Below the pieces are notes generated by a model. That model did not search any database and was not told the origin of the DNA. It saw only the letters and a list, made by a program, of their open reading frames with translations. Positions 46,491 to 55,550 of a stretch of 64,000 nt of DNA are shown here, one piece after another. Origin of the DNA: Bacillota bacterium (GTDB lineage Bacteria; Bacillota; Clostridia; Lachnospirales; Lachnospiraceae); contig JAEZVF010000058.1 of assembly GCA_023443225.1 (NCBI GenBank), forward strand, positions 62,001 to 126,000, read 5' to 3'. The position numbers and the translations under genes were made by a program. Within the stretch, counting starts at the first letter, position 1, and each line of letters opens with the position of its first letter.

Positions 46491-47816
46491 TTATTCAGCC
46501 AACAAAGCATCCACTTTTGTAGCCAGTTCATCCATTGCATTCTGAGCAGTTGCTTCGCCATTCATGACTTTTGTTACAGCTACAGACAGTTCATTATCAA
46601 CTTCAGACCAGCATGCAATAGTAGGACGTGATTTGGCATTTCTAATTGCTAATAAAAATGGAGCAAAATCGGCATTTTTAACAAGATCATTCCCTAATGC
46701 TTCTTTGTTAACCGGGATTTGTCCGCACTTAGCCATTTCTTGCTGTGCATAATCGTTTGTCATAAACTTCATAAACTTCCAAGCGGCTTCTTTATTTGCC
46801 GTATTAAACATAGATATATCTTCACCACCCAAAACAGAATGGGAACCACCATCACCTGCTGGTATTTCAATGGTTGCATATTCTAAATCTGGATATGCAC
46901 CAGCAAGTTCCGCTATTTTCCATGGGCCTTCTAACAACATCATGTATCTACCCGTACCGAAGCCGTCTGTCATGGGAATATCACCACTGTTCCATCCAGT
47001 AATATTTCCGTCTTTATATAAATCAGCAAGCATCTGGATGGCCGCTACAGTTTCAGGACTGTTAATATAACCACTTGCTTTTGTTTGTTCCGGATTAGTG
47101 ATTTCTCCTCCACAGCTCCAGATAAAGGGACAAAGATTCCATCCACTCAAGGCAGGTTCGTTATAACCCCATATTTGTTGTCCATTTTCATTGAATCCTG
47201 AAAGTGTTTTTATAGCATTTACAAAATCATCCATTGTTTTTGGAGCATTTAAATTAGCTTTCTTGAAAGCTTCTACATTGTAGAATAAAATTTTCGTATT
47301 GGTATTAAGGGCTAACCCATATGTATGACCATCAATACTTGCAGTACTCATAGCACTCTCTAATAAGCCCTGGGATACAGACTGGAAATCTTCCATTTCT
47401 TCATCCAAAGAAACCAATACTCCAGCTTTTTGAAATTCTGGTATCCATGCACTATCAAGTCGTGCTACATCAGGTAGTGTCTTTGATTTTGCACTGATTA
47501 GAATCTTCTCATGCAAATCTGCCCATTCATGAGATACTGCATTTACTTTGATTCCCGGATTTTCAGATTCAAACGCCGGAATCAATGTGTTTACCAAGGT
47601 TTCATTCTCTGCTGACTGAGCACTGTAGTGATGCCAGAAATTAATTGTTACCGATTCCTTTTTTTTTGCAGCTTCCTCGGTATCTACCACTTCATTAGCT
47701 GGTTCATTGCCTTGCTGCGTGGTTTCCGATACTACTGGTGATTTACCACAGCTTATTAACGCCGCCAAGCATACCATAACTGTGATAATTGCCAGTATTT
47801 TTCTTCCTTTTTTCAT
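46491..47816 (-). CDS. Extracellular sugar-binding lipoprotein (maltodextrin type)
   Basis: A 441-residue solute-binding protein (family 1). Signal peptide KKGRKILAIITVMVCLAALI is followed by lipobox SC (Cys23). Conserved SBP_bac_1 features: VTINFWHHYSAQSAENETLV at about 54-73, 'DVARLDSAWIPEFQKAGVLV', and 'GRYMMLLEGPWKIAELAG'. It sits between the cytoplasmic GH13 gene and the permeases. Substrate is inferred from the operon: products of the secreted amylase. AGGAGG ribosome site present. Confidence 0.87.
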   Translation of the reverse strand: MKKGRKILAIITVMVCLAALISCGKSPVVSETTQQGNEPANEVVDTEEAAKKKESVTINFWHHYSAQSAENETLVNTLIPAFESENPGIKVNAVSHEWADLHEKILISAKSKTLPDVARLDSAWIPEFQKAGVLVSLDEEMEDFQSVSQGLLESAMSTASIDGHTYGLALNTNTKILFYNVEAFKKANLNAPKTMDDFVNAIKTLSGFNENGQQIWGYNEPALSGWNLCPFIWSCGGEITNPEQTKASGYINSPETVAAIQMLADLYKDGNITGWNSGDIPMTDGFGTGRYMMLLEGPWKIAELAGAYPDLEYATIEIPAGDGGSHSVLGGEDISMFNTANKEAAWKFMKFMTNDYAQQEMAKCGQIPVNKEALGNDLVKNADFAPFLLAIRNAKSRPTIACWSEVDNELSVAVTKVMNGEATAQNAMDELATKVDALLAE

Positions 47817-47828
47817 GTTTCTTTCCTC

Positions 47829-49616
47829 CTATACAGTTTTTATGACTTTCATGGTATATGGATTAAGTGTAACTGCTATTCTACCTCCATATTCCAGTAC
47901 GTCCTCATTATAATAATGCTCACCCTCTACTATCTCTTCTGCTTGAATTTCTTCTCCTGATATAATATCTCTATAGATTCCTGATTGAAACACCGGTATC
48001 AATAAGCTTTCACTATTCTTACTCTTATTGAAGACAGTATAAACAGCTTCCTCCTTAATATATCTTACAAATCCAAAAACACCTTTATTATTTTCACAGA
48101 CATTCGTAGCATATTTCCCGTATCGAATAGAAGTTTCCTCTTTTCTCAACCTGGCCATGGTCTGATACCATGTCAACAGCTCTTTATCTTGTTTTGTTTC
48201 CTCCCATTCCATAGTTCTTCTACAATCCGGATCATTCTCCCCAGTTATACCGACTTCATCACCATAATATATGGATGGCGAACCTTGAAATAAAAACTGA
48301 AATCCTACAGCCAATTTTAGTTTCTCTTTATCTTCTCCACATAAATATATAAATCTTTCAGTATCATGACTATCTAGCAAATTAAATAATCCATCCTTTG
48401 TCTCTGACAAATAACTGGCTAACATATGATTCAACCTATGGTCAAATTCTAAAGAATCTATGGTTTCCTTTGCAAAAAAATCTCTGACAGCATCACGAAA
48501 AACATAATTCATAATGCTATCCATTTGATTTCCCATCATCATCCGCAAACCCAACCCCCATGTTTCCCCAAGTAGTAGAATGTTTGGATATTTTCTTTTT
48601 AAATGGATTCTTACTTCCTGCCACACACTTCCGTCTACTTCATCAGCCACATCTAGTCGCCAACCATCTATATTAAATTCTTCTATCCAATAGTTCATAA
48701 TAGTTAAAATATATTCTCTAACTTGAGGATTTGAAGTGTTTAGTTTTGGCATCCATTTGTAGGCACCTACACATTCGTAATTATGATGGGATACTGTAAC
48801 TGGAAATTCTGTTATGTAGAACCAATCTTTATACTCTGACTTTTTTTGTTTTTTTAGTATATCCATAAAAGGTTTAAAGTTTATTCCTGTATGGTTGAAT
48901 ACTCCATCGAGAATTATTCTAATTTCTCTTCTATGACACTCTTTCACCAGTTCTCTAAACTCTTCTTTTGTTCCAATTGTTTCATCAATTTCAAAATAGT
49001 CCGTAGTCGCATATTTGTGATTAAAATCCCCTTTAAAAATAGGATTTAAATAAATACATTGTATTCCTAATTCCTTTAAATAATCTAGTTTTAAGGTGAT
49101 TCCTCTGATATCCCCTCCCATATAGTTTTCTCTGGTAGGCGTACTCCCCCATGGTTCAAGATTCTTTGGATCATTCTTTAAGTTACCGTTGAAAAAACGT
49201 TCAGGGAAAATTTGATAAAATATTTGCCCCTTTGCCCATGACGGGATTTGAATACAATCTCCCTGATTTGCGTAGAGGTATTCGAAAAATCCATCCTTTG
49301 GTTCTTGTTCCTCTAACCCATGGGAAGCATAATATCTTACCAGTCCTTTCCAATCTTCCAATAAAAAAAAATACTTTTGGTAACGTGCTATTTTAGAAAA
49401 CTGAATTTCTACACTGTAATAATCAAAAAGTTTATCCCTATATTTCCATTGTAAATCCACATAACTTCTCTCTTCAGGGTTGGTTCTTGCCCAATAGAAA
49501 AGTCGACATCTTTTAATATCTTTCTTTCCCACCCTAATTTTAAACGTTAAACATTCTCTGGATTTGGCATAAACATACTGATTAGTATTCTCATGTAAAA
49601 TTGCTTCTTTATTCAT
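47829..49616 (-). CDS. Cytoplasmic GH13 maltodextrin hydrolase (neopullulanase/cyclomaltodextrinase type)
   Basis: A 595-residue enzyme without signal peptide. An N-terminal CBM34-like domain (about 1-115) precedes the GH13 barrel with LDGVFNHTG, GWRLDVADEVDG (nucleophile Asp), LLGETWG (Glu) and NLLDSHDTERF. CBM34 plus GH13 marks the cyclomaltodextrinase/neopullulanase/maltogenic amylase group, which breaks imported dextrins down to maltose and glucose. The ATG at 49614-49616 follows AAAGGAG. It is 12 bases before the binding-protein gene on the minus strand. Confidence 0.88.
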   Translation of the reverse strand: MNKEAILHENTNQYVYAKSRECLTFKIRVGKKDIKRCRLFYWARTNPEERSYVDLQWKYRDKLFDYYSVEIQFSKIARYQKYFFLLEDWKGLVRYYASHGLEEQEPKDGFFEYLYANQGDCIQIPSWAKGQIFYQIFPERFFNGNLKNDPKNLEPWGSTPTRENYMGGDIRGITLKLDYLKELGIQCIYLNPIFKGDFNHKYATTDYFEIDETIGTKEEFRELVKECHRREIRIILDGVFNHTGINFKPFMDILKKQKKSEYKDWFYITEFPVTVSHHNYECVGAYKWMPKLNTSNPQVREYILTIMNYWIEEFNIDGWRLDVADEVDGSVWQEVRIHLKRKYPNILLLGETWGLGLRMMMGNQMDSIMNYVFRDAVRDFFAKETIDSLEFDHRLNHMLASYLSETKDGLFNLLDSHDTERFIYLCGEDKEKLKLAVGFQFLFQGSPSIYYGDEVGITGENDPDCRRTMEWEETKQDKELLTWYQTMARLRKEETSIRYGKYATNVCENNKGVFGFVRYIKEEAVYTVFNKSKNSESLLIPVFQSGIYRDIISGEEIQAEEIVEGEHYYNEDVLEYGGRIAVTLNPYTMKVIKTV

Positions 49617-49646
49617 GTAATCTCCTTTCTGCATGTAGTGTCTGAA

Positions 49647-50660
49647 TTATTTAATAGTAGATTCTCGTAATAGTAATTTTGTTGATACTAATGCCTGACA
49701 ATTTTCATAATCTGCATTTTTAATCTTTCTAATTAAGATTGTAGCTGCTTGCTCCCCTAAGCTAAAGGTATCCACATCTACAGCTGATAAAGGTGGATCC
49801 ATGTATTCTGCAAAAGGACAGTTATCAAAAGTCATAACACCTACTTGCTTTGGAACATTAAGCTCAAGCTCTTTTAACGCCTTTAAAACCTGATATGCTA
49901 TCACATTATTCCCACATAGTATGGCATCTGGTGATTCTTCAAAATCCATGAGTGACTTCGTAATAAAAAAAGCGTTATCTGTATTTTCCATACAATCTTG
50001 TATATATTCCTTTTTTAAAGAATAACCTGCTTTCAATAGTTCTTTTTTATATCCCTCCATTCTTTTTATTGAAAAAACAGTTCTACGATTTTCTACAATA
50101 AAAGCAATCTTTTTGTAGCCAGATTTCACCAAATGTTCGACTGCCATTTCACTTCCCTCAGTATTGTTAATATCAACCCAGCTAGTTTCTGTTTTTTCTA
50201 TCTCAGGCTCACCCAAAATAATAAAAGGAAACTTTTGTTTCTTTAAAATCCGGATAAGCTTAGGAGTAGCACTTGAACTTGGTAAAATTATTCCATCTAC
50301 TTTTTTCTCAAATACCATCTTTTCTACAGAAGACTGTTTCTCTTCCTCCTTATCATTTGTAATAATCAAACTATATCCAAAATTTTGAGCAACCTTTTCT
50401 ATCGCAAAAACACTTCTGTTAAAAAAAGTGTTAGAAAATGTTTGTTCATCCTTGGCATCAATTACTAGTCCAATTGCGAAAGTATTCCCACTGGCAAAAT
50501 TTCTTGCCAGACTATTAGGATGATAATTCATCTCCTCCATAGCTTCCAAAATTCTATCTCTGGTTTCTTTAGATATGACCGCATTTCCATTAATTGCTCT
50601 TGAAACAGTAGAGGGTGCTACACCTACTTTCTTTGCAATATCTTTAATTGTTACAGGCAT
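49647..50660 (-). CDS. LacI-family transcriptional regulator of the maltodextrin operon
   Basis: A 337-residue LacI-type repressor: HTH at the start (TIKDIAKKVGVAPSTVSRAI), hinge region (NPNSLARNFASGNTFAIGLV), and a periplasmic-binding-like sensor domain with HLVKSGYKKIAFIVENRRT. It resembles MalR. It is the first gene behind the promoter at 50784-50812, so it is autoregulated with the operon. Operators of LacI type lie at 50681-50694 and 50759-50772. The inducer is probably maltose or a maltodextrin, inferred from the operon. Confidence 0.88.
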   Translation of the reverse strand: MPVTIKDIAKKVGVAPSTVSRAINGNAVISKETRDRILEAMEEMNYHPNSLARNFASGNTFAIGLVIDAKDEQTFSNTFFNRSVFAIEKVAQNFGYSLIITNDKEEEKQSSVEKMVFEKKVDGIILPSSSATPKLIRILKKQKFPFIILGEPEIEKTETSWVDINNTEGSEMAVEHLVKSGYKKIAFIVENRRTVFSIKRMEGYKKELLKAGYSLKKEYIQDCMENTDNAFFITKSLMDFEESPDAILCGNNVIAYQVLKALKELELNVPKQVGVMTFDNCPFAEYMDPPLSAVDVDTFSLGEQAATILIRKIKNADYENCQALVSTKLLLRESTIK

Positions 50661-50680
50661 TTGTCCTTTCTTCCTTTCTA

Positions 50681-50694
50681 TGCAACCGTTTGCA
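50681..50694. promoter_or_regulatory. LacI/CcpA-type operator 1
   Basis: TGCAACCGTTTGCA, a near-perfect palindrome around CG, 20 bases upstream of the lacI-type gene start. A second identical 14-mer lies at 50759-50772. It matches the catabolite-response (cre) consensus TGWAANCGNTNWCA at 12 of 14 positions, so CcpA could bind as well as the local regulator. Confidence 0.8.
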
Positions 50695-50707
50695 TAAAAT
50701 GTTAAAA

Positions 50708-50746
50708 AAATATTTCCTTATCAAATATTTCCTTATCAAATATTTC
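50708..50746. repeat. 15-bp tandem repeat between the two operators
   Basis: AAATATTTCCTTATC occurs at 50708-50722 and 50723-50737, followed by a nine-base third copy (50738-50746). The repeat sits in the leader between operator 2 and operator 1. Copy-number change would alter operator spacing (now 78 bases between the operators' starts). Confidence 0.75.
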
Positions 50747-50758
50747 AATTTCTATCCA

Positions 50759-50812
50759 TGCAACCGTTTGCATCTTTACATATATATTAAAACTCTTATG
50801 AAATTTTGTCAA
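50759..50812 (-). promoter_or_regulatory. Promoter with operator 2 for the maltodextrin operon
   Basis: On the minus strand: TTGACA (50807-50812), 17 bases, TAATAT (50784-50789). Operator 2 (50759-50772, TGCAACCGTTTGCA) covers about +5 to +18, the usual place for a LacI-type roadblock. The -35 is perfect. The gap to the next gene (50813-50901) shows nothing else. Confidence 0.75.
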
Positions 50813-50901
50813 TAGGGCGTATCAAAAATATTAATTTTTAGTAAATTGTACTAAACAAACTTCCCTCTATACAAATGGTTGAGTATTCCTGTGCCCCCTA
50901 A

Positions 50902-53652
50902 TTATCTGACACAAAGTCTAGTCTTTTGCATTGATATTAAAGAATCTTTTATTTCATCATACAAGTCTTCTTTACCGATTGCCTGTAACACTCTTTTATC
51001 AAATCGTTCTCTGTCTTCATCCTTCAAGTCCTCTTCCGTATCATAAACATATCTGTCCTTAATTTTCCCAAATAATTCTTTGATTTCTTCTGCTTCCTCA
51101 TAATCAATTTGGTCTGGATTTATCATATATATTTGTTTGAAGTTAGAGCTACTTGCATCTAAAACGCCTAACCCCCTACCAAAGCCTATCGCCTCAATGG
51201 CAAACATGCCATATACAGAATTCAAAAGTGCATGCACTAAATCCAAATCAAGATCTTCTCTGTTTTTTAATAATCTTGTAAATCTTTGATCTACAAATGT
51301 TCTTTCTCTAAATTTGGCAACAAAAAGTCGTTTATGGGGATTCAATGCTGTTACAAAATCTGCTTTTGTCCTATCGTCCATTTCATACCAATAGCTTCCG
51401 CTTCGCTTCAAAGCAACTGGCAACTTTTTCCCAGTACCGTTTGTTATGTTTTCAAATTTCTCTATCCAATTTAATGCACCAACATGTCCTAAATCTCTAA
51501 GTTCTTCTTTCGAACGATGGCAACAAAACGCTTCTATATCCGTTTCTGCTATATATGATTTCATATTAGCAGGATTCTTCAACACTGGCCTAATGTATTC
51601 TTCTTCTATGCCATGCCCAACTAGCGGATAAAACAAATCATTCCATCCACGCCTTTCTCCACGTTTTACAGTGAGAACTTGACTAATAGGAATCAATTTG
51701 CTTTCAAGAGATTCTATCCAAGAAACGTTATGAAATAAAGCATTTAAAGATATCCCCTTTTCTTGTATTGCGAAGATTTCATCTAAAGAATATTTTTTTA
51801 TTTTAAGTACTGAATTATCAATTTCTTCCCGTAAAACTATGCTATTGATAATACCTTCCATATCATCATCACTTAATTCTTTCAGTTCTTTTTGAGTCAA
51901 GCAAAAATCAATAGCATTACTCTTCTCTGGTTCACCAACTTCTTTTTTCTCCAGAACCAATAGTGTACATACAACGTCTGCATTTTCAAACCATCTTCCT
52001 GAATTACTCAAAACTACAGTCTGTAGGTTATAAAAATATAACAAGGCATGAAAAAACATTCTACCGGTGTCTGTTCCCAGCCAAGAATTAGAAAGGATAA
52101 TTCCCAACCTTCCCTGATTCTCCAACAATTCATGAACCTTAAATGGCAAGAATGTGTATAAATCAGTTTTACCTAATTTAAATTCAATTCCTGCCTTCTC
52201 TTTTATGATTTTATTATATTTTTTTAAATGTTCCTCTTCATCGCTTCCTATATTATTAGCTTTTACGAATGGAAAATTAGATATCACTGCTTTTAGCGGT
52301 GGTATCGGTTTGTCTATATTGGAACCATCTAAGGGATTTTTTATTGTGACATTCTTGCCAACCTCTATATCGAAAATATCCGACTGAAACATATGAATTG
52401 GAATATTTAAAGAATCAATACTAGTTAAAGCAATATTAGATATTTGCAAAGGATATGCGTATTTGTCAGAGATCCACGTAGAAGAAAATGTCGATTCTGC
52501 TGCTTTCAACCTTTTCATTTTGTTATTCATAATGGCTTTTGCTATCGTTCCTGTTCCAGAGCAGAAATCCGCGCAATGACCATTCCAATTCTCAACCGTA
52601 ATTTGACACAATAAATCTGCCAATTTATAAGGAGTAGCAAATTGTCCTCTAATCTCTCTCTTTGCCACGTTAACCGTTTTTTCAAGCAAGTCTTGTAAAG
52701 CACTTTGATCAATATTATCAATTTTATTACTGTATAAAAACTGGTTATAGTCAATAATATCAATCCAGGTATCCTCTGGTATTAAATCATTGAATTCTAT
52801 TTTGTGAAACACATTATAGAAATCACCTTGAGCAATTATTTGGTCTATAATGCTATTTCCATCTGTGGGAGATGTCGTGTTGTCAATATTCTTAATTAAA
52901 TCTGCACAATTATGATATTTTTTAATTATGTTTGCAAACATGATCCTATTCGTCCAGTTTAACAAAATAGTTTTCGCATAGGCAGAGAACATATTGGTTT
53001 CATCCTTATCATATTCTTCATGAAACGCATTCCACCAGACTTTTAGTTTTCTCTCCATGGCATTGCTGTTTGTTACTTCGAATTGAAGATTTTCTGCCAC
53101 TAGATCTTTATTTCTCTGAATTACCTCTGTCATTAGATTATCTGTTAAAACATCTGTAATCGGAGCAGTCATTATTTCACCGCTAAGCAAATACTGATTA
53201 ACCACCAAAATAATATCCTTAATGATTGGTATCCACAAATCCTTATGAGTGTTTACGTCTTCCCTCGTTCGAATGATATCCGTACCCGTCCAAACTCTCG
53301 CTTCATAAAATCTATTTGCTTCATCTTTTATATATAATTTCCCATAGGTAAAATTCCAAATAACAAAGCTATTTAGCCCCAGCGCGTTTGCCTTTCTAGT
53401 CGCATCATTGATCAGGGCTTCATCGGTAATAAGAACGTCCGGCATCTTAAGTTCCCAGCCTTGTAATATTTTCGTTTGGGCCAAATCTTCGTATAACAGG
53501 ACATCTGGAAACATACTCTTTTTATTAACAGATAAGGTACTTTCTCCACCTGCACGTTTAATTCTAATATTAATGCCCTGTAACATCAGATTAATCTGTG
53601 TAATAATTTCAATAGCCCAACTTCGTTCATTACGTCTTACTACGATCCCCAT
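50902..53652 (-). CDS. Nuclease-methyltransferase fusion (type IIG/Eco57I-like restriction protein)
   Basis: A 916-residue protein. The N-terminal part carries a PD-(D/E)xK nuclease pattern: SMFPDVLLYED (Asp50), then QGWELKMPD (Glu67, Lys69). The middle is an N6-adenine methyltransferase domain, with motif I DFCSGTGTIAKAI (about residue 375) and motif IV ISNFPFVKANN (about 480). The usual motif IV is NPPF/Y; here it is NFPF, so one catalytic-loop proline is replaced. The C-terminal 250 residues (from TVKRGERRGWNDLFYPLVG) resemble the target-recognition part of Eco57I/BREX PglX-like enzymes. It is downstream of, and six bases from, a separate methyltransferase gene, so the pair is a restriction-modification system. 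The site it recognises cannot be predicted. Confidence 0.8.
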   Translation of the reverse strand: MGIVVRRNERSWAIEIITQINLMLQGINIRIKRAGGESTLSVNKKSMFPDVLLYEDLAQTKILQGWELKMPDVLITDEALINDATRKANALGLNSFVIWNFTYGKLYIKDEANRFYEARVWTGTDIIRTREDVNTHKDLWIPIIKDIILVVNQYLLSGEIMTAPITDVLTDNLMTEVIQRNKDLVAENLQFEVTNSNAMERKLKVWWNAFHEEYDKDETNMFSAYAKTILLNWTNRIMFANIIKKYHNCADLIKNIDNTTSPTDGNSIIDQIIAQGDFYNVFHKIEFNDLIPEDTWIDIIDYNQFLYSNKIDNIDQSALQDLLEKTVNVAKREIRGQFATPYKLADLLCQITVENWNGHCADFCSGTGTIAKAIMNNKMKRLKAAESTFSSTWISDKYAYPLQISNIALTSIDSLNIPIHMFQSDIFDIEVGKNVTIKNPLDGSNIDKPIPPLKAVISNFPFVKANNIGSDEEEHLKKYNKIIKEKAGIEFKLGKTDLYTFLPFKVHELLENQGRLGIILSNSWLGTDTGRMFFHALLYFYNLQTVVLSNSGRWFENADVVCTLLVLEKKEVGEPEKSNAIDFCLTQKELKELSDDDMEGIINSIVLREEIDNSVLKIKKYSLDEIFAIQEKGISLNALFHNVSWIESLESKLIPISQVLTVKRGERRGWNDLFYPLVGHGIEEEYIRPVLKNPANMKSYIAETDIEAFCCHRSKEELRDLGHVGALNWIEKFENITNGTGKKLPVALKRSGSYWYEMDDRTKADFVTALNPHKRLFVAKFRERTFVDQRFTRLLKNREDLDLDLVHALLNSVYGMFAIEAIGFGRGLGVLDASSSNFKQIYMINPDQIDYEEAEEIKELFGKIKDRYVYDTEEDLKDEDRERFDKRVLQAIGKEDLYDEIKDSLISMQKTRLCVR

Positions 53653-53658
53653 GCTTGC

Positions 53659-54513
53659 TTACCTTTCTTCAAACTCTGTAATTAAGTTCTGCACTTGAAT
53701 ATGTTTTTTTGTCTTTTTATCTAACCCTTCCCATGCTAAAAAGAGTCGCCTTTTCGCTACATCAATATAATCAATCTCTTCCCTCTTAAATAATGCGACA
53801 TTTTCATTCTTTTCAATACCTATAAAATTTCTTCCTTCCATCAATGCCGCAACTAAAAATGATCCGCTTCCAAACGTATTATCTAACACCACATCTCCTG
53901 GATTCGTGTATGTTCTGACTAAATATCTCCCTAATTCTATCGGCTTTTGCGTTGGATGTAAAACAGTTCCCTCGCTCTCCGCCGTTTTTACGTATATAAT
54001 ATCCGTAGGATACCTTTCGCCTTCGCTTGCAACATGCACCGGTCCAAAATCTCCATAATTTCCACAAAGTTGATCTTTCCGTACCCCTTTATCATAAGGT
54101 TCACCGATCGTCATTTGTGGATGATACGTAGGTTGTTTTTTGTAAAAAACACAGATATCTTCATGTTTTCTTAGCGGCTGTTTCTTAGCATTAAGAAAAT
54201 TTGTTGATTTTGATTTTTCCCAAATCCATTTATATTTATATAACTTTTCTTGGCTCAAAATCAATTTTGCTGTAAACACACCATTCGAAGTTAAGACAAT
54301 GGCCCCATTATGTTTGATGATTCGATTATACTGCTCCCATAATTTATCAAGAGGAATATAACAATCCCAATGATTTTGTGTCATTCCGTATGGCAAATCA
54401 CATAAAATCATATCAACGCTTCCATCGGGTATTTTAGTCATATATTCTAGGCAATCACCTTCAAATAACTTATTTATTACTTCATCCATATTTATATCTA
54501 TATTTTTCTTCAA
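53659..54513 (-). CDS. Site-specific DNA methyltransferase (beta class)
   Basis: A DNA amino-methyltransferase of about 285 residues. Motif IV ILCDLPYGMTQNHWD comes first (about residue 37) and the SAM-binding motif I later (LDNTFGSGSFLVAAL), the order of the beta class, with HPTQKPIELGRYLVRTYTNP between. It would make N6-methyladenine or N4-methylcytosine. I favour a TTG start at 54511-54513, eight bases after AGAGG; a GTG at 54520-54522 overlaps that site, and ATG at 54487-54489 lacks one. It is the first gene of the pair with the nuclease fusion. Confidence 0.87.
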   Translation of the reverse strand: MKKNIDINMDEVINKLFEGDCLEYMTKIPDGSVDMILCDLPYGMTQNHWDCYIPLDKLWEQYNRIIKHNGAIVLTSNGVFTAKLILSQEKLYKYKWIWEKSKSTNFLNAKKQPLRKHEDICVFYKKQPTYHPQMTIGEPYDKGVRKDQLCGNYGDFGPVHVASEGERYPTDIIYVKTAESEGTVLHPTQKPIELGRYLVRTYTNPGDVVLDNTFGSGSFLVAALMEGRNFIGIEKNENVALFKREEIDYIDVAKRRLFLAWEGLDKKTKKHIQVQNLITEFEER

Positions 54514-54610
54514 TTCAATCACCTCTATAAATCCTTAATATTATTCTATCACAATACGCTACCGAACACAAGTTCGTTTTTTGATGAACTTATTTTTAAT
54601 TAAGGTATAG

Positions 54611-54660
54611 AAACCTAATTCTTATTCTATCATATTTCATACCTATCAACCACCTGTATT
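54611..54660 (-). promoter_or_regulatory. Promoter-like 50-bp repeat, copy A (restriction operon)
   Basis: On the minus strand it has a TGATAGAAT extended -10 (TAGAAT at 54624-54629) and a GGTTGATAG region upstream. 42 of its 50 bases match 56481-56530, which lies at the same kind of position before the AraC gene. The start would be near 54617, about 105 bases before the methyltransferase. The gap 54514-54975 otherwise holds only the terminator at 54833-54886. Confidence 0.65.
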
Positions 54661-54832
54661 TACGAAATCAAACCTAGTGGATGAAACTTCGGAAACTCAA
54701 GGAGAATGGAGATTGATTTCAACAACTATATAAAGAGACTGTGCTTGGGGTCTTTCTGCAACTGCTAATAAAAAAGTCATGGTTTTGTTAGCTCTCTAAG
54801 TTTTTGAAACAAAGTATCTTTCGTTTTTAATG

Positions 54833-54886
54833 ATAAAAAATGTCCTCTAACGAAAATAAATTTTCGCAGAGAACATTTCTTTTTAT
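54833..54886. terminator. Bidirectional hairpin terminator after the PNPOx-like gene
   Basis: AATGT-C-CTCT-CGAAAA pairs with TTTTCG-AGAG-ACATT around 54850-54862. On the minus strand the stem is followed by ATTTTTTATC, fitting the end of the 54976-55395 gene. The plus side also has T-rich sequence (TTTCTTTTT). Confidence 0.75.
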
Positions 54887-54975
54887 CTAAGCTTGAACTC
54901 GTAGCATTCGCAGCTAATCCCATTCAAATTAACAAATGTATATGTACTTCAACATATCTACTATGTAAACTTGGT

Positions 54976-55395
54976 CTACATAAGAGTTATCGGTTTCTTT
55001 TCTTCAAAATTGCTTGCCATAGTCCACTCTACCGCAGTTCCATTCTTTAAACGGAAGACTTGAAGTATACCATCAATGCCTTTATCTTTCCACGCTTGCA
55101 GAAATTTTCTTGTGGGATGGTTAAATATATCATTTTTTAGATTCTCATCATTAAGCTGCTCTAAAATTCCTGTGATTCTTATTTGACTTCCATTACCTTG
55201 AAAACATAGTTCTGCTTTCGGGTTTTTCATTATCTGTGCAAAGACATCCTTCGTAGATGCTGTATGAAAAATTATGCCGTTCTCATCGGCTCTGAATAAA
55301 AGCATTCCTCTTACTCTTGGCTGATCTCCATCCATAGTTGCTAAATAAAAAACTGGATTCTCATTTATTAATTGAAATATTTCTTCCTTAACCAT
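54976..55395 (-). CDS. Pyridoxamine 5'-phosphate oxidase-like (split-barrel flavin) protein
   Basis: A 139-residue split-barrel protein of the PNPOx-like group. Seen: FQLINENPVFYLATMDGDQP at the start, then RVRGMLLFRADENGIIFHTA and ICFQGN-type core strand 'AELCFQGNGSQIRITGILE'. Such proteins bind FMN, F420 or haem, and most are uncharacterised. The ribosome site is AAAGGAG. It lies between the AraC regulator and the restriction operon and is followed by a terminator. Confidence 0.8.
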   Translation of the reverse strand: MVKEEIFQLINENPVFYLATMDGDQPRVRGMLLFRADENGIIFHTASTKDVFAQIMKNPKAELCFQGNGSQIRITGILEQLNDENLKNDIFNHPTRKFLQAWKDKGIDGILQVFRLKNGTAVEWTMASNFEEKKPITLM

Positions 55396-55550
55396 AGGCT
55401 TATTCTCCTTTGAAATGATGATGTTATTGTGATTAGGGTATCATAAGGTTAGCTGTTTGAGGCTTATGACACCTTAATCCATTATAATTGATAAAAGTTA
55501 TGTGCACTTTCAAAATAAATGCAAATACTATCAAAAAATAATCATCACCA

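Noticed and set aside
50902..54513. BREX system
   Set aside because: The large methyltransferase is somewhat PglX-like, but no pglZ, brxC or brxA gene is nearby, and a PD-(D/E)xK pattern is present in the same chain.
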